DNA from: an uncultured Clostridia bacterium
GTDB lineage: Bacteria; Bacillota; Clostridia; TANB77; CAG-508
Assembly: GCA_934167165.1 (NCBI GenBank)
Contig: CAKPKG010000012.1
Coordinates: forward strand, 1-35,295
Reading direction: 5' to 3'
DNA: 35,295 nucleotides
Part shown: positions 1 through 8,056 of the stretch, piece after piece
Position numbering within the stretch: the stretch's first letter is position 1
Layout: the number at the start of each line of letters is the position of its first letter
Position numbers and translations under genes: made by a program
The notes under the pieces: model-generated
What the model was told of the DNA's origin: nothing
Seen by the model: only the letters and a program-made list of their open reading frames with translations
Databases searched by the model: none

Positions 1-68
1 ATATATAATAGTGTTATCCATATTGTATATATTGCCAATGCTAATACCGTTTGTTGAGTCTGTGTCAT
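1..68 (-). CDS. N-terminus of an unidentified membrane protein (runs off the window)
   Basis: An ATG at 68-66 follows a strong ribosome binding site (AAAGGGGG, five bases upstream). The frame stays open to the window edge and reads MTQTQQTVLALAIYTIWITL. After a short polar start it is hydrophobic, as expected for a first transmembrane helix. Only about 22 residues are visible, so no family can be named. It lies downstream of the epimerase gene on the same strand, behind a hairpin, and may be a separate transcription unit. Confidence 0.55.
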   Translation of the reverse strand, partial: MTQTQQTVLALAIYTIWITLLY

Positions 69-120
69 ATTTACCCCCTTTCACATACAATTATATAAGT
101 GTTACTGTAAAACCTCTACC

Positions 121-151
121 AAAAGTCTTTGGAACTTTGTCAAAGACTTTT
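121..151 (-). terminator. hairpin, probable terminator after the epimerase gene
   Basis: AAAAGTCTTTG and CAAAGACTTTT form an 11-bp stem with a 9-nt loop, 50 nt past the epimerase stop. On the minus strand the stem ends in only four T, so it is a modest terminator. Confidence 0.5.
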
Positions 152-201
152 AACATTTACTGTACATAACCAATATTTTAATAATAATCATACAATTTGT
201 G

Positions 202-1209
202 TTATTTAATATAATTCATCCTTTTTAACCATTTTATTGTATCTTTAATTGTATCTTTCATATCTCTATTTTTATACTCCAATTCTTTTTTAGCCTTTTC
301 ATTGCTAAAATTAGAATTGGAAGACAATGTATATAGAGAATATTTTGTAAATAATGGAGTTTGTTTTTTTATATTATAATATAGTTCACAAATTGGAGCT
401 ACTAATTCTGCCAACCATAGTGGTAACACTATCTTAATTCTTTTTTTCTCCTCTAAATCACAAACAAAATCAGTCAATTCTTTTATTGTAATATATTTAT
501 TAGATAAAATATAGCATTCTCCTCTATTATTTTTATCACAAGCACTAATAATACCATCTGCCACATCTCTAACATCTACAAAATTATACCCTCCTTTTAC
601 ACAAGCAAAGAGTTTTCCTGTCACTACTTCTTTTATTAATTGTGTTAAGTGGCTATTTCCATAGTCATTCGGTCCAATAATTCCAGAAGGATGAATAATA
701 CAAGCATTTAGATTCTTATTTTTTATTGCATCAATAACATATTTTGCTGCCTCTGCCTTTGTTTTTGCATATAATCCTACTACTTTCCCAGAATCGAAGT
801 TAGTAATCTCTGTTATTTTTTCGTTATTAGGCTTTTCGGTAATTGAATGTACACTACTTACATAAATAAGTTTTGCATCTATTTCTAAAACTTTATCTAC
901 AATGTTTTTTGTGCCATTAACATTAACATCATATACAATTGGGTTGTATTTAGATTTTATATACACAACTCCTGCACAATGTATTACATAAACTTCTTTT
1001 CCATCAGCATTTTCAAAAACTGATGATAAACTTTCCTTTTTAGTAACATCTCCATAATAAATTTTACAATTCAAGTTATCCAATGCCTTTATAGAATCAT
1101 TAGGTAATACAAGTGCTCTTATTTCATTTTCACTATTTTGTTCTAATTTTCTTATTATATTATTTCCTAGAAAACCATTTGCACCAGTTATTATATATAA
1201 TTTTTTCAT
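202..1209 (-). CDS. NAD-dependent epimerase/dehydratase (extended SDR family)
   Basis: A 335-residue Rossmann-fold protein of the extended short-chain dehydrogenase family. The dinucleotide-binding motif TGANGFLG is at residues 8-15 and the catalytic Tyr-x-x-x-Lys (YAKTK) at 147-151, after a YVSS strand with the usual active-site Ser near 118-119. The start follows GGAGGTGTGAT. Such proteins modify nucleotide sugars or reduce small carbonyl compounds; the substrate cannot be read here. There is no sugar-biosynthesis cluster nearby: upstream on its strand lies a decayed region (1254-1800), so the gene seems to stand alone. The family call is firm, the exact reaction unknown. Confidence 0.85.
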   Translation of the reverse strand: MKKLYIITGANGFLGNNIIRKLEQNSENEIRALVLPNDSIKALDNLNCKIYYGDVTKKESLSSVFENADGKEVYVIHCAGVVYIKSKYNPIVYDVNVNGTKNIVDKVLEIDAKLIYVSSVHSITEKPNNEKITEITNFDSGKVVGLYAKTKAEAAKYVIDAIKNKNLNACIIHPSGIIGPNDYGNSHLTQLIKEVVTGKLFACVKGGYNFVDVRDVADGIISACDKNNRGECYILSNKYITIKELTDFVCDLEEKKRIKIVLPLWLAELVAPICELYYNIKKQTPLFTKYSLYTLSSNSNFSNEKAKKELEYKNRDMKDTIKDTIKWLKRMNYIK

Positions 1210-1253
1210 ATCACACCTCCAAGATTTATAGATAGTTACTAATTAAATTTTTA

Positions 1254-1364
1254 TTACTTTGTCAAGAAATCAAATATATTTATTCTTGTTGATGTTTTTG
1301 TCTTATATAACTTTGTATATCCACATCTAGAACATTTCCTTTTTTCTATACTTATTAGTTTGGT
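1254..1364 (-). pseudogene. remnant of a small zinc-ribbon protein
   Basis: A minus-strand frame open from about 1364 to a TAA at 1254-1256 contains CSRCGYTKLYK followed by a short tail ending FDFLTK. This resembles the C-terminal CxxCGY(T)xxYK half of small Zn-ribbon proteins common in Clostridia. No start codon, ribosome binding site or first CxxC pair is present, and a stop lies just upstream. I read it as a decayed gene end; chance similarity is possible because it is short. Confidence 0.35.
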
Positions 1365-1453
1365 TTATAAATTATAATTTCTATAGTATATTATAACACA
1401 AAAGACATATGTTTTTAAAGCCATTTAACTTCATATATTTCCTTTTAAATAAT

Positions 1454-1588
1454 TTATTCTAATTCAAAAGCTCCTGTATATAATTGATAATATTGACCTT
1501 TCCCACGCATTAAATCTTCATGATTTTCTCTTTCAATTATCTTTCCGTGATCCATAACCATAATAGCTTTTGAATTTCTAATGTTACA
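1454..1588 (-). pseudogene. C-terminal remnant of an ABC exporter ATPase
   Basis: The minus-strand frame reads IRNSKAIMVMDHGKIIERE and then a typical end (about 20 residues, finishing GAFELE) before TAA at 1454-1456. This is the segment that follows the H-loop of ABC exporter nucleotide-binding domains (S-T-I-R-N-A-x-x-I-x-V-x-D-x-G). Walker A, signature and Walker B sequences are absent upstream. The frame instead runs into MarR-like sequence, which suggests a deletion that joined two neighbouring genes. Confidence 0.7.
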
Positions 1589-1795
1589 AATATTGGTGTT
1601 AAACTATCACTTAATCGTTTTTCAAATTCTTGTACTTTTTTCAAAAGATTCTTTTTGAATTTTTTTCCTTTTTCTGTAATAACTATTTTCTTTTGCCTTG
1701 TATCTTTTAATAATGTATCAATTTCTAGTTATTTGACTATTATTTGCTTTAATTAAATATTTAATATATGAAATAGATTCCAATCCGTATTTGCT
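1537..1795 (-). pseudogene. remnant of a MarR-family regulator
   Basis: From 1728 downward one frame gives LLKDTRQKKIVITEKGKKF and a basic coiled tail, matching the wing (D-x-R-x-K-x-V-x-L-T-x-K-G) and last helices of MarR regulators. A stop (1729-1731) cuts it from upstream sequence in another frame (residues KYGLESISYIKYLIK, about 1740-1795) that may be an earlier part. The C-terminal end overlaps the ABC remnant in a different frame. MarR plus multidrug ABC exporter is a common gene pair, so this looks like one decayed resistance locus. Confidence 0.55.
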
Positions 1796-1812
1796 AGTTT
1801 TATCTACATATA

Positions 1813-1841
1813 AAAGCAGATAATTGAAAATTATCTGCTTT
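1813..1841 (-). terminator. perfect hairpin downstream of lysS
   Basis: AAAGCAGATAATT and AATTATCTGCTTT form a 13-bp perfect stem with a 3-nt loop, followed on the minus strand by TTTTATA. It lies 180 nt past the lysS stop. A weaker stem (AGGCT/AGCCT, 1951-1966) is closer to lysS. Either may end lysS transcription. Confidence 0.45.
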
Positions 1842-2020
1842 ATAAAGTGTTGATATTAAATCATTTCTGCAAAATATGTTTCACCCATTTTAGACTAAAT
1901 TAATTATGTATCCTCTTAGCCAAAATATATGTGCTTTTAAAATTTTGTAAAGGCTAGGCAAAGCCTATTTATATCAGTTTTTTTAAAATTTATTAGGTTT
2001 TATTAAAATACTTAAATGTT

Positions 2021-3517
2021 TTATGCTAATGGTTTCATTGTTGGGAACAATATTACATCCCTTATTGATTCACTTTCTGTGAATAGCATGCATAATCTAT
2101 CTATTCCGTATCCAATTCCTCCTGCTGGTGGCATACCATATTCTAATGCTTCAACGAAATCCATGTCTATATCATTTGCTTCATCATTTCCAAGTTCTCT
2201 TTCTTTTAATTGATCTTCAAATCTTTCTAATTGGTCAATTGGATCATTTAATTCTGTATATGCATTAGCAAATTCTTTTCCTGCTATAAACAATTCAAAT
2301 CTATCTACAAATCTTGGATCTTCTGGATTTTTCTTTGTAAGTGGTGATATTTCTAATGGATGTCCATATAAAAATGTGGGTTGTATTAATGTTTCTTCAA
2401 CATACTTTTCAAAGAATGCATTTATTATATGTCCATATGTTTTTTCATGTTCTTCTAGTTCTATATTATGTTCTTCAGCTAATTTTAAGCATTCATTTAT
2501 ATCTGTAATTTCTTTAAAATCAATTCCTGTTTGCTCTTTAATTGCATCAGTCATACTTATTCTTTTCCATGGTCCTTCAAGATTGATTTCATTTCCACCC
2601 CAATTATATATCATTTTTCCTGTTACATCTTTTGCAATTTTTTGGAACATTTTTTCAGTTAAATCCATCATTCCTTCTAGATTAGAATATGCTAAATAAG
2701 CTTCCATTAATGTGAATTCTGGATTATGTTTTAAATCCATTCCTTCATTTCTAAATACTCTGCCTATTTCATATACTGCTTCCATTCCACCAACTAGTAA
2801 TCTTTTTAGTGGTAGCTCTAAAGCAATACGAAGATACATGTCTAAATTTTGTGCATTATGATGTGTAACAAATGGCCTTGCAGAAGCACCTGTTAAAAGT
2901 GTTGTTAAGACTGGAGTTTCAACTTCTGTAAATCCTTCATCATCCATAAAGTTTTGTATACATCTAATAATTTTAGGACGTAGAAAAGCAATTCTTTTAG
3001 ATTCTTCGTTCATTATTAAATCAACATATCTTCTTCTATATCTTTCTTCTTTATCTGTTAAGCCGTGGAATTTCTCTGGAAGTGGTCTTAAAGATTTTGT
3101 AAGAAGTACTACTTCTTTTGCATGTACAGAAATTTCTTCTGTTCTTGTTTTAAATACAAATCCTTTTATTCCAATTATATCTCCTATGTCATATGTTTTA
3201 AATGCAGAATAGCTTTCTTCTCCTAAGTCATTTATACTAACATAACTTTGGATTTTTCCTTTTGCATCTTGAATAGTACAAAATGATGCTTTACCCATTA
3301 TTCTTTTTGCCATTATTCTTCCTGCTACAGATACGTCTTTTCCTTCTAATTCTTCATATTTATCTTTTATTTCTTGACTTAAATGCGTTCTATTATATTT
3401 TGTTACTTTAAATGGATCTTTCCCTTGTGCTTGTAATTCTCTTAATTTTTCTTTTCTAATTGCTATTAAATGATTTTCATCCAATTGTTCTTGGTTCTTT
3501 TCAATATTTTCTGCCAT
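2021..3517 (-). CDS. lysS: lysyl-tRNA synthetase, class II
   Basis: Charges tRNA-Lys in the cytoplasm. An N-terminal OB-fold anticodon-binding domain (VAGRIMAKRIMGKASFCTIQD) precedes the class II catalytic core, with motif 2 (FRNEGMDLKHNPEFTLMEAY) and motif 3 (GIGYGIDRL) near the C-terminus; the length is normal for bacterial LysRS. Two ATGs are possible. The one at 3526 directly abuts the Shine-Dalgarno AAGGAG with no spacer, while the one at 3517 has a normal 9-nt spacing, so I start the protein at MAENIEKNQ (498 aa). It follows the convergently spaced secreted-protein gene behind a terminator and seems to be transcribed alone. Confidence 0.97.
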   Translation of the reverse strand: MAENIEKNQEQLDENHLIAIRKEKLRELQAQGKDPFKVTKYNRTHLSQEIKDKYEELEGKDVSVAGRIMAKRIMGKASFCTIQDAKGKIQSYVSINDLGEESYSAFKTYDIGDIIGIKGFVFKTRTEEISVHAKEVVLLTKSLRPLPEKFHGLTDKEERYRRRYVDLIMNEESKRIAFLRPKIIRCIQNFMDDEGFTEVETPVLTTLLTGASARPFVTHHNAQNLDMYLRIALELPLKRLLVGGMEAVYEIGRVFRNEGMDLKHNPEFTLMEAYLAYSNLEGMMDLTEKMFQKIAKDVTGKMIYNWGGNEINLEGPWKRISMTDAIKEQTGIDFKEITDINECLKLAEEHNIELEEHEKTYGHIINAFFEKYVEETLIQPTFLYGHPLEISPLTKKNPEDPRFVDRFELFIAGKEFANAYTELNDPIDQLERFEDQLKERELGNDEANDIDMDFVEALEYGMPPAGGIGYGIDRLCMLFTESESIRDVILFPTMKPLA

Positions 3518-3590
3518 ATAATTCATCTCCTTAAAAACTTATTTTAATATTATATACTAAAATGCTTTGATTGTAAATATTTAGCGCAAT

Positions 3591-3631
3591 AAAAAAGCCC
3601 CAAGTATTAGATTTTATCTAATACTTGGGGC
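3591..3631 (-). terminator. strong intrinsic terminator of the secreted dockerin protein gene
   Basis: GCCCCAAGTATTAGA pairs perfectly with TCTAATACTTGGGGC around a 5-nt loop, and the minus strand continues with TTTTTTA. It lies just after the stop at 3640. Confidence 0.93.
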
Positions 3632-3639
3632 ATGCTTTA

Positions 3640-5736
3640 TTATTTTAATCTATATACAGTCCAGTCTAGTCCATATTTTGCCCAAGAAGTATTTTGGCAA
3701 CAGTTATTCTCATCATTACTTCCTCCATTATACCACATACCATTTCCTTCATATATTTGAACATGACCTGACCAATATACAATATCTCCAGGTTTTAGAT
3801 TTCTTGTAGAAGGATTCTCTAAATATGTTCTGTCAAACTTTCCAGTTCCAAATAATTTTTTACATATTTCATAAGCCCCATTAAAGCCTCCTTTATTTAT
3901 TTCTTGGTATGACATAACACCTGAATCATATAGTACCCATGCTACAAATGATGCACAACACATTTTATGATCATCCCACATATTTCTTACATCACTAGTT
4001 GTATAATAGTCGTCGTATCTATATCCTCCAACTCTTTCCGTATGTTGCCACATCTTTTTTGCTGAACTTACAATTGCATCTGCACTAACACCTTTTACAG
4101 TAACTTTACAGGTTGCTGTTACATTTCCATTTGAATATTTTGCCTTTGCTGTTATTGTTGCTGTTCCTTTTCCTTTTGCTGTTACTTTTCCATTTTTATC
4201 TACTGTTGCTACCTTTGTATTACTACTTGTCCATATCACTTCTTTTATTTTGCTTGTTACTTGTATTCCTCTAGCATTATAACATTTTGCTGTTATTGTT
4301 GCTGTTCCACCTTTATTTAGTGTTTTTGAGTTTTCCATTGTAATTTTAGTTACTGCTGTTCTACTTAAACATGTTGCTCTATATACTATTTTTCCATTTT
4401 CCATGAATTGATAATAATTTGATAACCTACTCCAACCTCCTATTGTTGGATCTATTACATATATATCTTTTGCTGTGAATTTTGGAGATGCTTGTTTAGG
4501 TTTTGTCATTGCATATGCTAATACATATCTAAAATTTCCATTTTCATCATTTACAGGGATTGCTACTGGATTTCCATAACTTAATTCTTGGCATATTTTA
4601 TTCATTTGTTGTTCAAAACTTGCAAAATCTTGTCCTCCATAATTTCCTTTTACCCAATCTGTTCTCCATGATACATATTTACCATTTTCTGCTACTTGAT
4701 AATTTATTACTGAATTATTTCCTTGTTTTAATATTTGGTTTGCAAAATATAAACATATTGCTCCACTACTTACATAATTTTTATTTGCATCTATTTTTAT
4801 TCCTGTTACATTTGCATTTGATACACAGTTTTTTACAACCCATGCTGTATTATTTTTATTTGTAGCCATTCCACCTGTAATTGCTGTACTGTTTATCGCC
4901 GTTATTGTTGCTGTTCCTAGTCTTGATATTGCTCCTACGCTTACTTTTAATTTTGCTGTTAATCCACTATATTTTACTGTTATTTCTTGTTTTCCTGTTT
5001 TTGTTAATTGAGTTGGTGTTGCAGAAAAACCTTTTGTTTTTTCTTCTGTTGTTCCATCAGTATATGTTACTTTTATTTTCATTCCTGTTGTATCTAATTT
5101 ATCATTTAAATTATATGACATTTTTGTTGGATTTTTTATTATATCTATTCTTGTTGCTTGTACTTTTCTTTCTTTTATTTCTATTCTATGTGTTGCACTT
5201 GTTTCTCCTACCTTTGCTGTTATTCTTACTATTCCACTGCTCTTTGCTGTTACATTCCCATTTTGATCTACTGTTGCTCTTACATCACTACTAGAACTCC
5301 ATTTTATTTGTTTATCTGTTGCATTGTTTGGTTCTATTGTTGCAGTTAGTTTTTTCGTTTCGCCTTTGTACATTTCTGTTGCTCCGCTTATTTTTATACT
5401 TGAAACATTTACTTTATTACTTTGATTTGTATTTGTGTTTGATGCTGATTCATATTTTGATATAAGAATAGAATCTTGTGAATTTATTTTTCCATCTTGA
5501 TTTACGTCAGCACGTTTTTTTTGGAATATTGTTAATCTTCTTATTCCAGTTGAATACTCCAAAACCAATTTACTATCTTGTGAATTTATTTTTCCATCTC
5601 TATTCACGTCCCCTAAAATTCCATAGTAACTAATTTTTTCTCCTATTTGTATTTTATTGGCTGCTTGTACTGTTGGAATCATTACAAGTGCCAATATTGT
5701 TAATATACTTAATATTTTCCCCAATTTGTTTTTCAT
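3640..5736 (-). CDS. secreted dockerin / Ig-like / NlpC-P60 cysteine peptidase, multidomain
   Basis: A 698-residue exported protein. Residues 1-25 form a signal peptide (cleavage near VQAA). Residues 41-97 hold a two-repeat type I dockerin, each repeat with DVNxDGKINSQDS calcium-loop sequence. Then come a Big_2-like Ig domain (about 108-190), a Big_3-like domain (194-268, FSATPTQLTKTGKQEITVKYSG), a segment at 272-460 resembling C39-type papain-fold peptidases (Cys328; GNPVAIPV; DIYVIDP), another Big_2 domain (462-549), and a C-terminal NlpC/P60-like domain (552-698) with candidate Cys594 (CCASFV) and His658 (SGHVQIYEG). In the middle segment the position expected for the catalytic His is RYVLAYA, so it may be inactive. 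Likely role: cell-wall peptide hydrolysis or binding, anchored through cohesin. SD AAGGAGTGATG supports the start. No cohesin or scaffoldin gene is in this window. Confidence 0.8.
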   Translation of the reverse strand: MKNKLGKILSILTILALVMIPTVQAANKIQIGEKISYYGILGDVNRDGKINSQDSKLVLEYSTGIRRLTIFQKKRADVNQDGKINSQDSILISKYESASNTNTNQSNKVNVSSIKISGATEMYKGETKKLTATIEPNNATDKQIKWSSSSDVRATVDQNGNVTAKSSGIVRITAKVGETSATHRIEIKERKVQATRIDIIKNPTKMSYNLNDKLDTTGMKIKVTYTDGTTEEKTKGFSATPTQLTKTGKQEITVKYSGLTAKLKVSVGAISRLGTATITAINSTAITGGMATNKNNTAWVVKNCVSNANVTGIKIDANKNYVSSGAICLYFANQILKQGNNSVINYQVAENGKYVSWRTDWVKGNYGGQDFASFEQQMNKICQELSYGNPVAIPVNDENGNFRYVLAYAMTKPKQASPKFTAKDIYVIDPTIGGWSRLSNYYQFMENGKIVYRATCLSRTAVTKITMENSKTLNKGGTATITAKCYNARGIQVTSKIKEVIWTSSNTKVATVDKNGKVTAKGKGTATITAKAKYSNGNVTATCKVTVKGVSADAIVSSAKKMWQHTERVGGYRYDDYYTTSDVRNMWDDHKMCCASFVAWVLYDSGVMSYQEINKGGFNGAYEICKKLFGTGKFDRTYLENPSTRNLKPGDIVYWSGHVQIYEGNGMWYNGGSNDENNCCQNTSWAKYGLDWTVYRLK

Positions 5737-5876
5737 ACTTCATCACTCCTTAGAAAAATTTTCCCAAGTTTTGTATTTTATGTAAAAAACTCCTACTTGT
5801 ATTATACCACGCCAAGCTATATTATGTCAAATCGCGTTAACTTTGTGCATTATTTTACTTGTTTTAGCTTTATGTA

Positions 5877-5905
5877 TTGACAAATTTAATCTAAAATGTT
5901 ATAAA
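5877..5905 (+). promoter_or_regulatory. sigma-A promoter of tRNA-Glu
   Basis: TTGACA (5877-5882), 17-bp spacer, TATAAA (5900-5905), ending 12 nt before the tRNA. Confidence 0.8.
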
Positions 5906-5917
5906 TAATGTATTATT

Positions 5918-5992
5918 GGCCCCTTGGTCAAGCGGTTAAGACGCAGCCCTCTCAAGGCTGAATCATGGGTTCGATTCCCGTAGGGGTCACCA
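5918..5992 (+). tRNA. tRNA-Glu(CTC)
   Basis: A full cloverleaf can be drawn: acceptor GGCCCCT/AGGGGTC (one G-T pair), D arm with GGTCAAGCGGTTAAGAC, anticodon stem CAGCC/GGCTG enclosing CTCTCAA (anticodon CTC, codon GAG), T arm GGGTTCGATTCCC, encoded CCA. The sequence closely follows Firmicutes tRNA-Glu. It stands alone on the plus strand between two minus-strand genes, with its own promoter and terminator. Confidence 0.96.
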
Positions 5993-6000
5993 AAATAAAA

Positions 6001-6038
6001 AATGAACTAACTTTAAAGTTAGTTCATTTTTTATTTTT
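6001..6038. terminator. bidirectional terminator between tRNA-Glu and the HExxH protein gene
   Basis: AATGAACTAACTTT/AAAGTTAGTTCATT is a perfect 14-bp palindrome flanked by T-rich sequence on the right and A-rich sequence on the left. It can stop transcription of the plus-strand tRNA and of the minus-strand gene ending at 6045. Confidence 0.88.
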
Positions 6039-6044
6039 AATTAA

Positions 6045-7613
6045 TTATCTTTGATTTTCTTCATCAACTAGTTCATTCATTCCATTTTGCCTTGCTGTTT
6101 TAGTTATCCTACCTTCTTTCAATATTGCAGTTATATCTTTATCTCCTTCTTTATAGCTTATTATTAAGTTTTCATTTTGAACTTTATATTTTACATCATT
6201 TAAATTTGTTGGTACATATATTTCCGAACCATCATCTTGTTCAAATTCTTCTGTTGTAGTATATAGTAAAGATTTTACTAGTTTTTTGTTTTCTTGCTGA
6301 TTTGTGCTAAATTTAAATGCATTTGTTTTTATTATTTTGTCTGCCATTTTCTCGTCTAATGAGTTTATAGAAAAATAACTGTTTGTAACATTTTTCTTTC
6401 CATTATACATTTGTGCTAAATTATTAAGTTTATACATTCTATATATATTAGCATATTTTATTACATCGCTTTTTCTATTTAAGCTTGATATATCTTTTTC
6501 TATACAGCTTAATAATTCTTTTTGTAATTTTACCGCTGATTCCATCTCTTGCTTTTTATTATCATTTTGTTGTGCATTATACATGTTTTTTAATTCTCTA
6601 AATATACTGTTAGAAATATCACTTCCATATTTTTTGCTTATTGTACTTTCCAAAGTAGATATTGGCTTTCCTTCTTTTAGGCTCTCCATTACATTGTATC
6701 CACAAAGAAATTGCAAATTATTATAAATATTCATTTCTTTAGGATAGCCAGAACCTGTATCTGCTTTGTATTCTAATTCGTAATTATTGTCTCTTATGAA
6801 ATTGCTAGCCATTTTTTCTACTTTTAATGGATTAGCATATTTCATATTTGTGCTTGCTCCACCTTCTATTATTACACTACGTAAATATTCGTATCCCTTA
6901 AAATATTGATTATTAAATACTATGTTTTTTTGATCTATATGATTTAGTTCATGTGCTGTTCTTTCTATTGTATCTGCTTCGTCTTCTCCATATATTAATA
7001 CTATATTGAAGTTATCATCTGTGTATCCAGATGCTTCTCCCCTTTGCGCATTTTCTATTCCTTCTTTGCTATTTTCTGAATAGAATTTTATTGTATTAAT
7101 ATTTTTTATATTATTTATTATATTGTCTTTTATGTATTTTTCCTTTGATGGCAAATCTTTGCTGGTTTCGTACCAATCATCGTAATTTTTGTATACATTA
7201 TCTAATACTGCTTTTAAGTATTTATATGATGTTTTATCAAATTTCTTTTTGTTAAATTCATTATTAAATTGTTCCAGCAATTTATTATATGATATTGCTT
7301 GACTTGGTCTAGTTGTATGTTCTTCATTTTGTTTTATTTGCTCTTCAGTTACTTTTATTTCTTCTCTAAAATCTGATGTTGTTTGTTCTTGTCTTTGTGA
7401 TATATCTTCTTTACTTACTGATAAATTTCCATCTTTGTCTTCTGTAAAGATATCATTATTTTTATCATCTTCTAGATAATCTTCTATTTTTTTACTATCG
7501 TCTATCGTTGTTGTATTTTTTGCCTCTGTTGAAGCTGCTGGTAATGCCACAAATAAACTCGATAAGCCAATCGAAAAAATTCTTTTAATTTTTTTCCATA
7601 TATTTTCTTTCAT
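6045..7613 (-). CDS. secreted putative zinc metallopeptidase (HExxH), family not recognised
   Basis: About 522 residues from the ATG at 7613, which follows AAAAGGA with 8-nt spacing; a longer frame upstream would run into mrnC and has no such site. An N-terminal export signal (KKIKRIFSIGLSSLFVALPAAS) is followed by an acidic, low-complexity linker. Near residues 221-225 lies HELNH, inside TIERTAHELNHIDQ, and 25 residues later IIEGGAS could give a third zinc ligand (Glu250), a gluzincin-like arrangement. The rest is Lys/Asn-rich and helical. I infer an extracellular or wall-associated peptidase, but I do not recognise the family. A terminator follows the gene; the preceding genes are mrnC and rbgA, and the link is probably positional only. 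Confidence 0.65.
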   Translation of the reverse strand: MKENIWKKIKRIFSIGLSSLFVALPAASTEAKNTTTIDDSKKIEDYLEDDKNNDIFTEDKDGNLSVSKEDISQRQEQTTSDFREEIKVTEEQIKQNEEHTTRPSQAISYNKLLEQFNNEFNKKKFDKTSYKYLKAVLDNVYKNYDDWYETSKDLPSKEKYIKDNIINNIKNINTIKFYSENSKEGIENAQRGEASGYTDDNFNIVLIYGEDEADTIERTAHELNHIDQKNIVFNNQYFKGYEYLRSVIIEGGASTNMKYANPLKVEKMASNFIRDNNYELEYKADTGSGYPKEMNIYNNLQFLCGYNVMESLKEGKPISTLESTISKKYGSDISNSIFRELKNMYNAQQNDNKKQEMESAVKLQKELLSCIEKDISSLNRKSDVIKYANIYRMYKLNNLAQMYNGKKNVTNSYFSINSLDEKMADKIIKTNAFKFSTNQQENKKLVKSLLYTTTEEFEQDDGSEIYVPTNLNDVKYKVQNENLIISYKEGDKDITAILKEGRITKTARQNGMNELVDEENQR

Positions 7614-7675
7614 AGTATTAATCCTTTTACATATTCTTATTAAGATATTATCACTTAAATTCTTATTGTCAAGTA

Positions 7676-8056
7676 TTATTTTTTTGTGCAAATTTCTAAT
7701 ATTTTATTTAGTCTATCTTTTTGTCCACTTAAATATAAATAGCCTAATAGTCCTTCAAATGCTGTTGCATACATATAATCTGTTGGATCTGCATTTTTAG
7801 GTAAATGATGATTTTGAGTATTCCTAGTTCTTCTAACGATTTCTTGTTCTTCTTGTGTTAAGTATTCTTTTATTTTTTTTAATGTATCTGCTTGGGCTTT
7901 TGCCTTTACATATTTAATTGTTTCTATATGTAATTTGTGTGGTTTTAAATTTGTTGCATTTACAAGTTTTTCTCTTATATATAGCTCATATACACTATCT
8001 CCAACATATGCCCAAACAAGTGGTGACATTAAATTTACTTCTTCTTTACTTTTCAT
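7676..8056 (-). CDS. mrnC: Mini-ribonuclease III
   Basis: A 126-residue protein made of only the RNase III catalytic domain, without a dsRNA-binding domain. In Bacillus, Mini-III matures the ends of 23S rRNA. The catalytic-core signatures LVWAYVGDSVYELYIRE (residues 13-29) and FEGLLGYLYLSG near the C-terminus supply the acidic metal ligands. Its start overlaps the end of rbgA by 11 nt, so the two are translationally linked; both act in large-subunit biogenesis. In other Firmicutes mrnC often sits by cysS and rlmB; here it is with rbgA. Confidence 0.93.
   Translation of the reverse strand: MKSKEEVNLMSPLVWAYVGDSVYELYIREKLVNATNLKPHKLHIETIKYVKAKAQADTLKKIKEYLTQEEQEIVRRTRNTQNHHLPKNADPTDYMYATAFEGLLGYLYLSGQKDRLNKILEICTKK

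Noticed and set aside
1951..1966. Short stem AGGCT/AGCCT after lysS as the main terminator
   Set aside because: Only 5 bp and no T tract on the minus strand; too weak to call on its own.
4560..5349. Long Leu/Tyr-rich plus-strand ORFs opposite the dockerin protein gene
   Set aside because: Antisense shadows of a Thr/Lys/Ala-rich coding strand; no ribosome binding sites and no family likeness.
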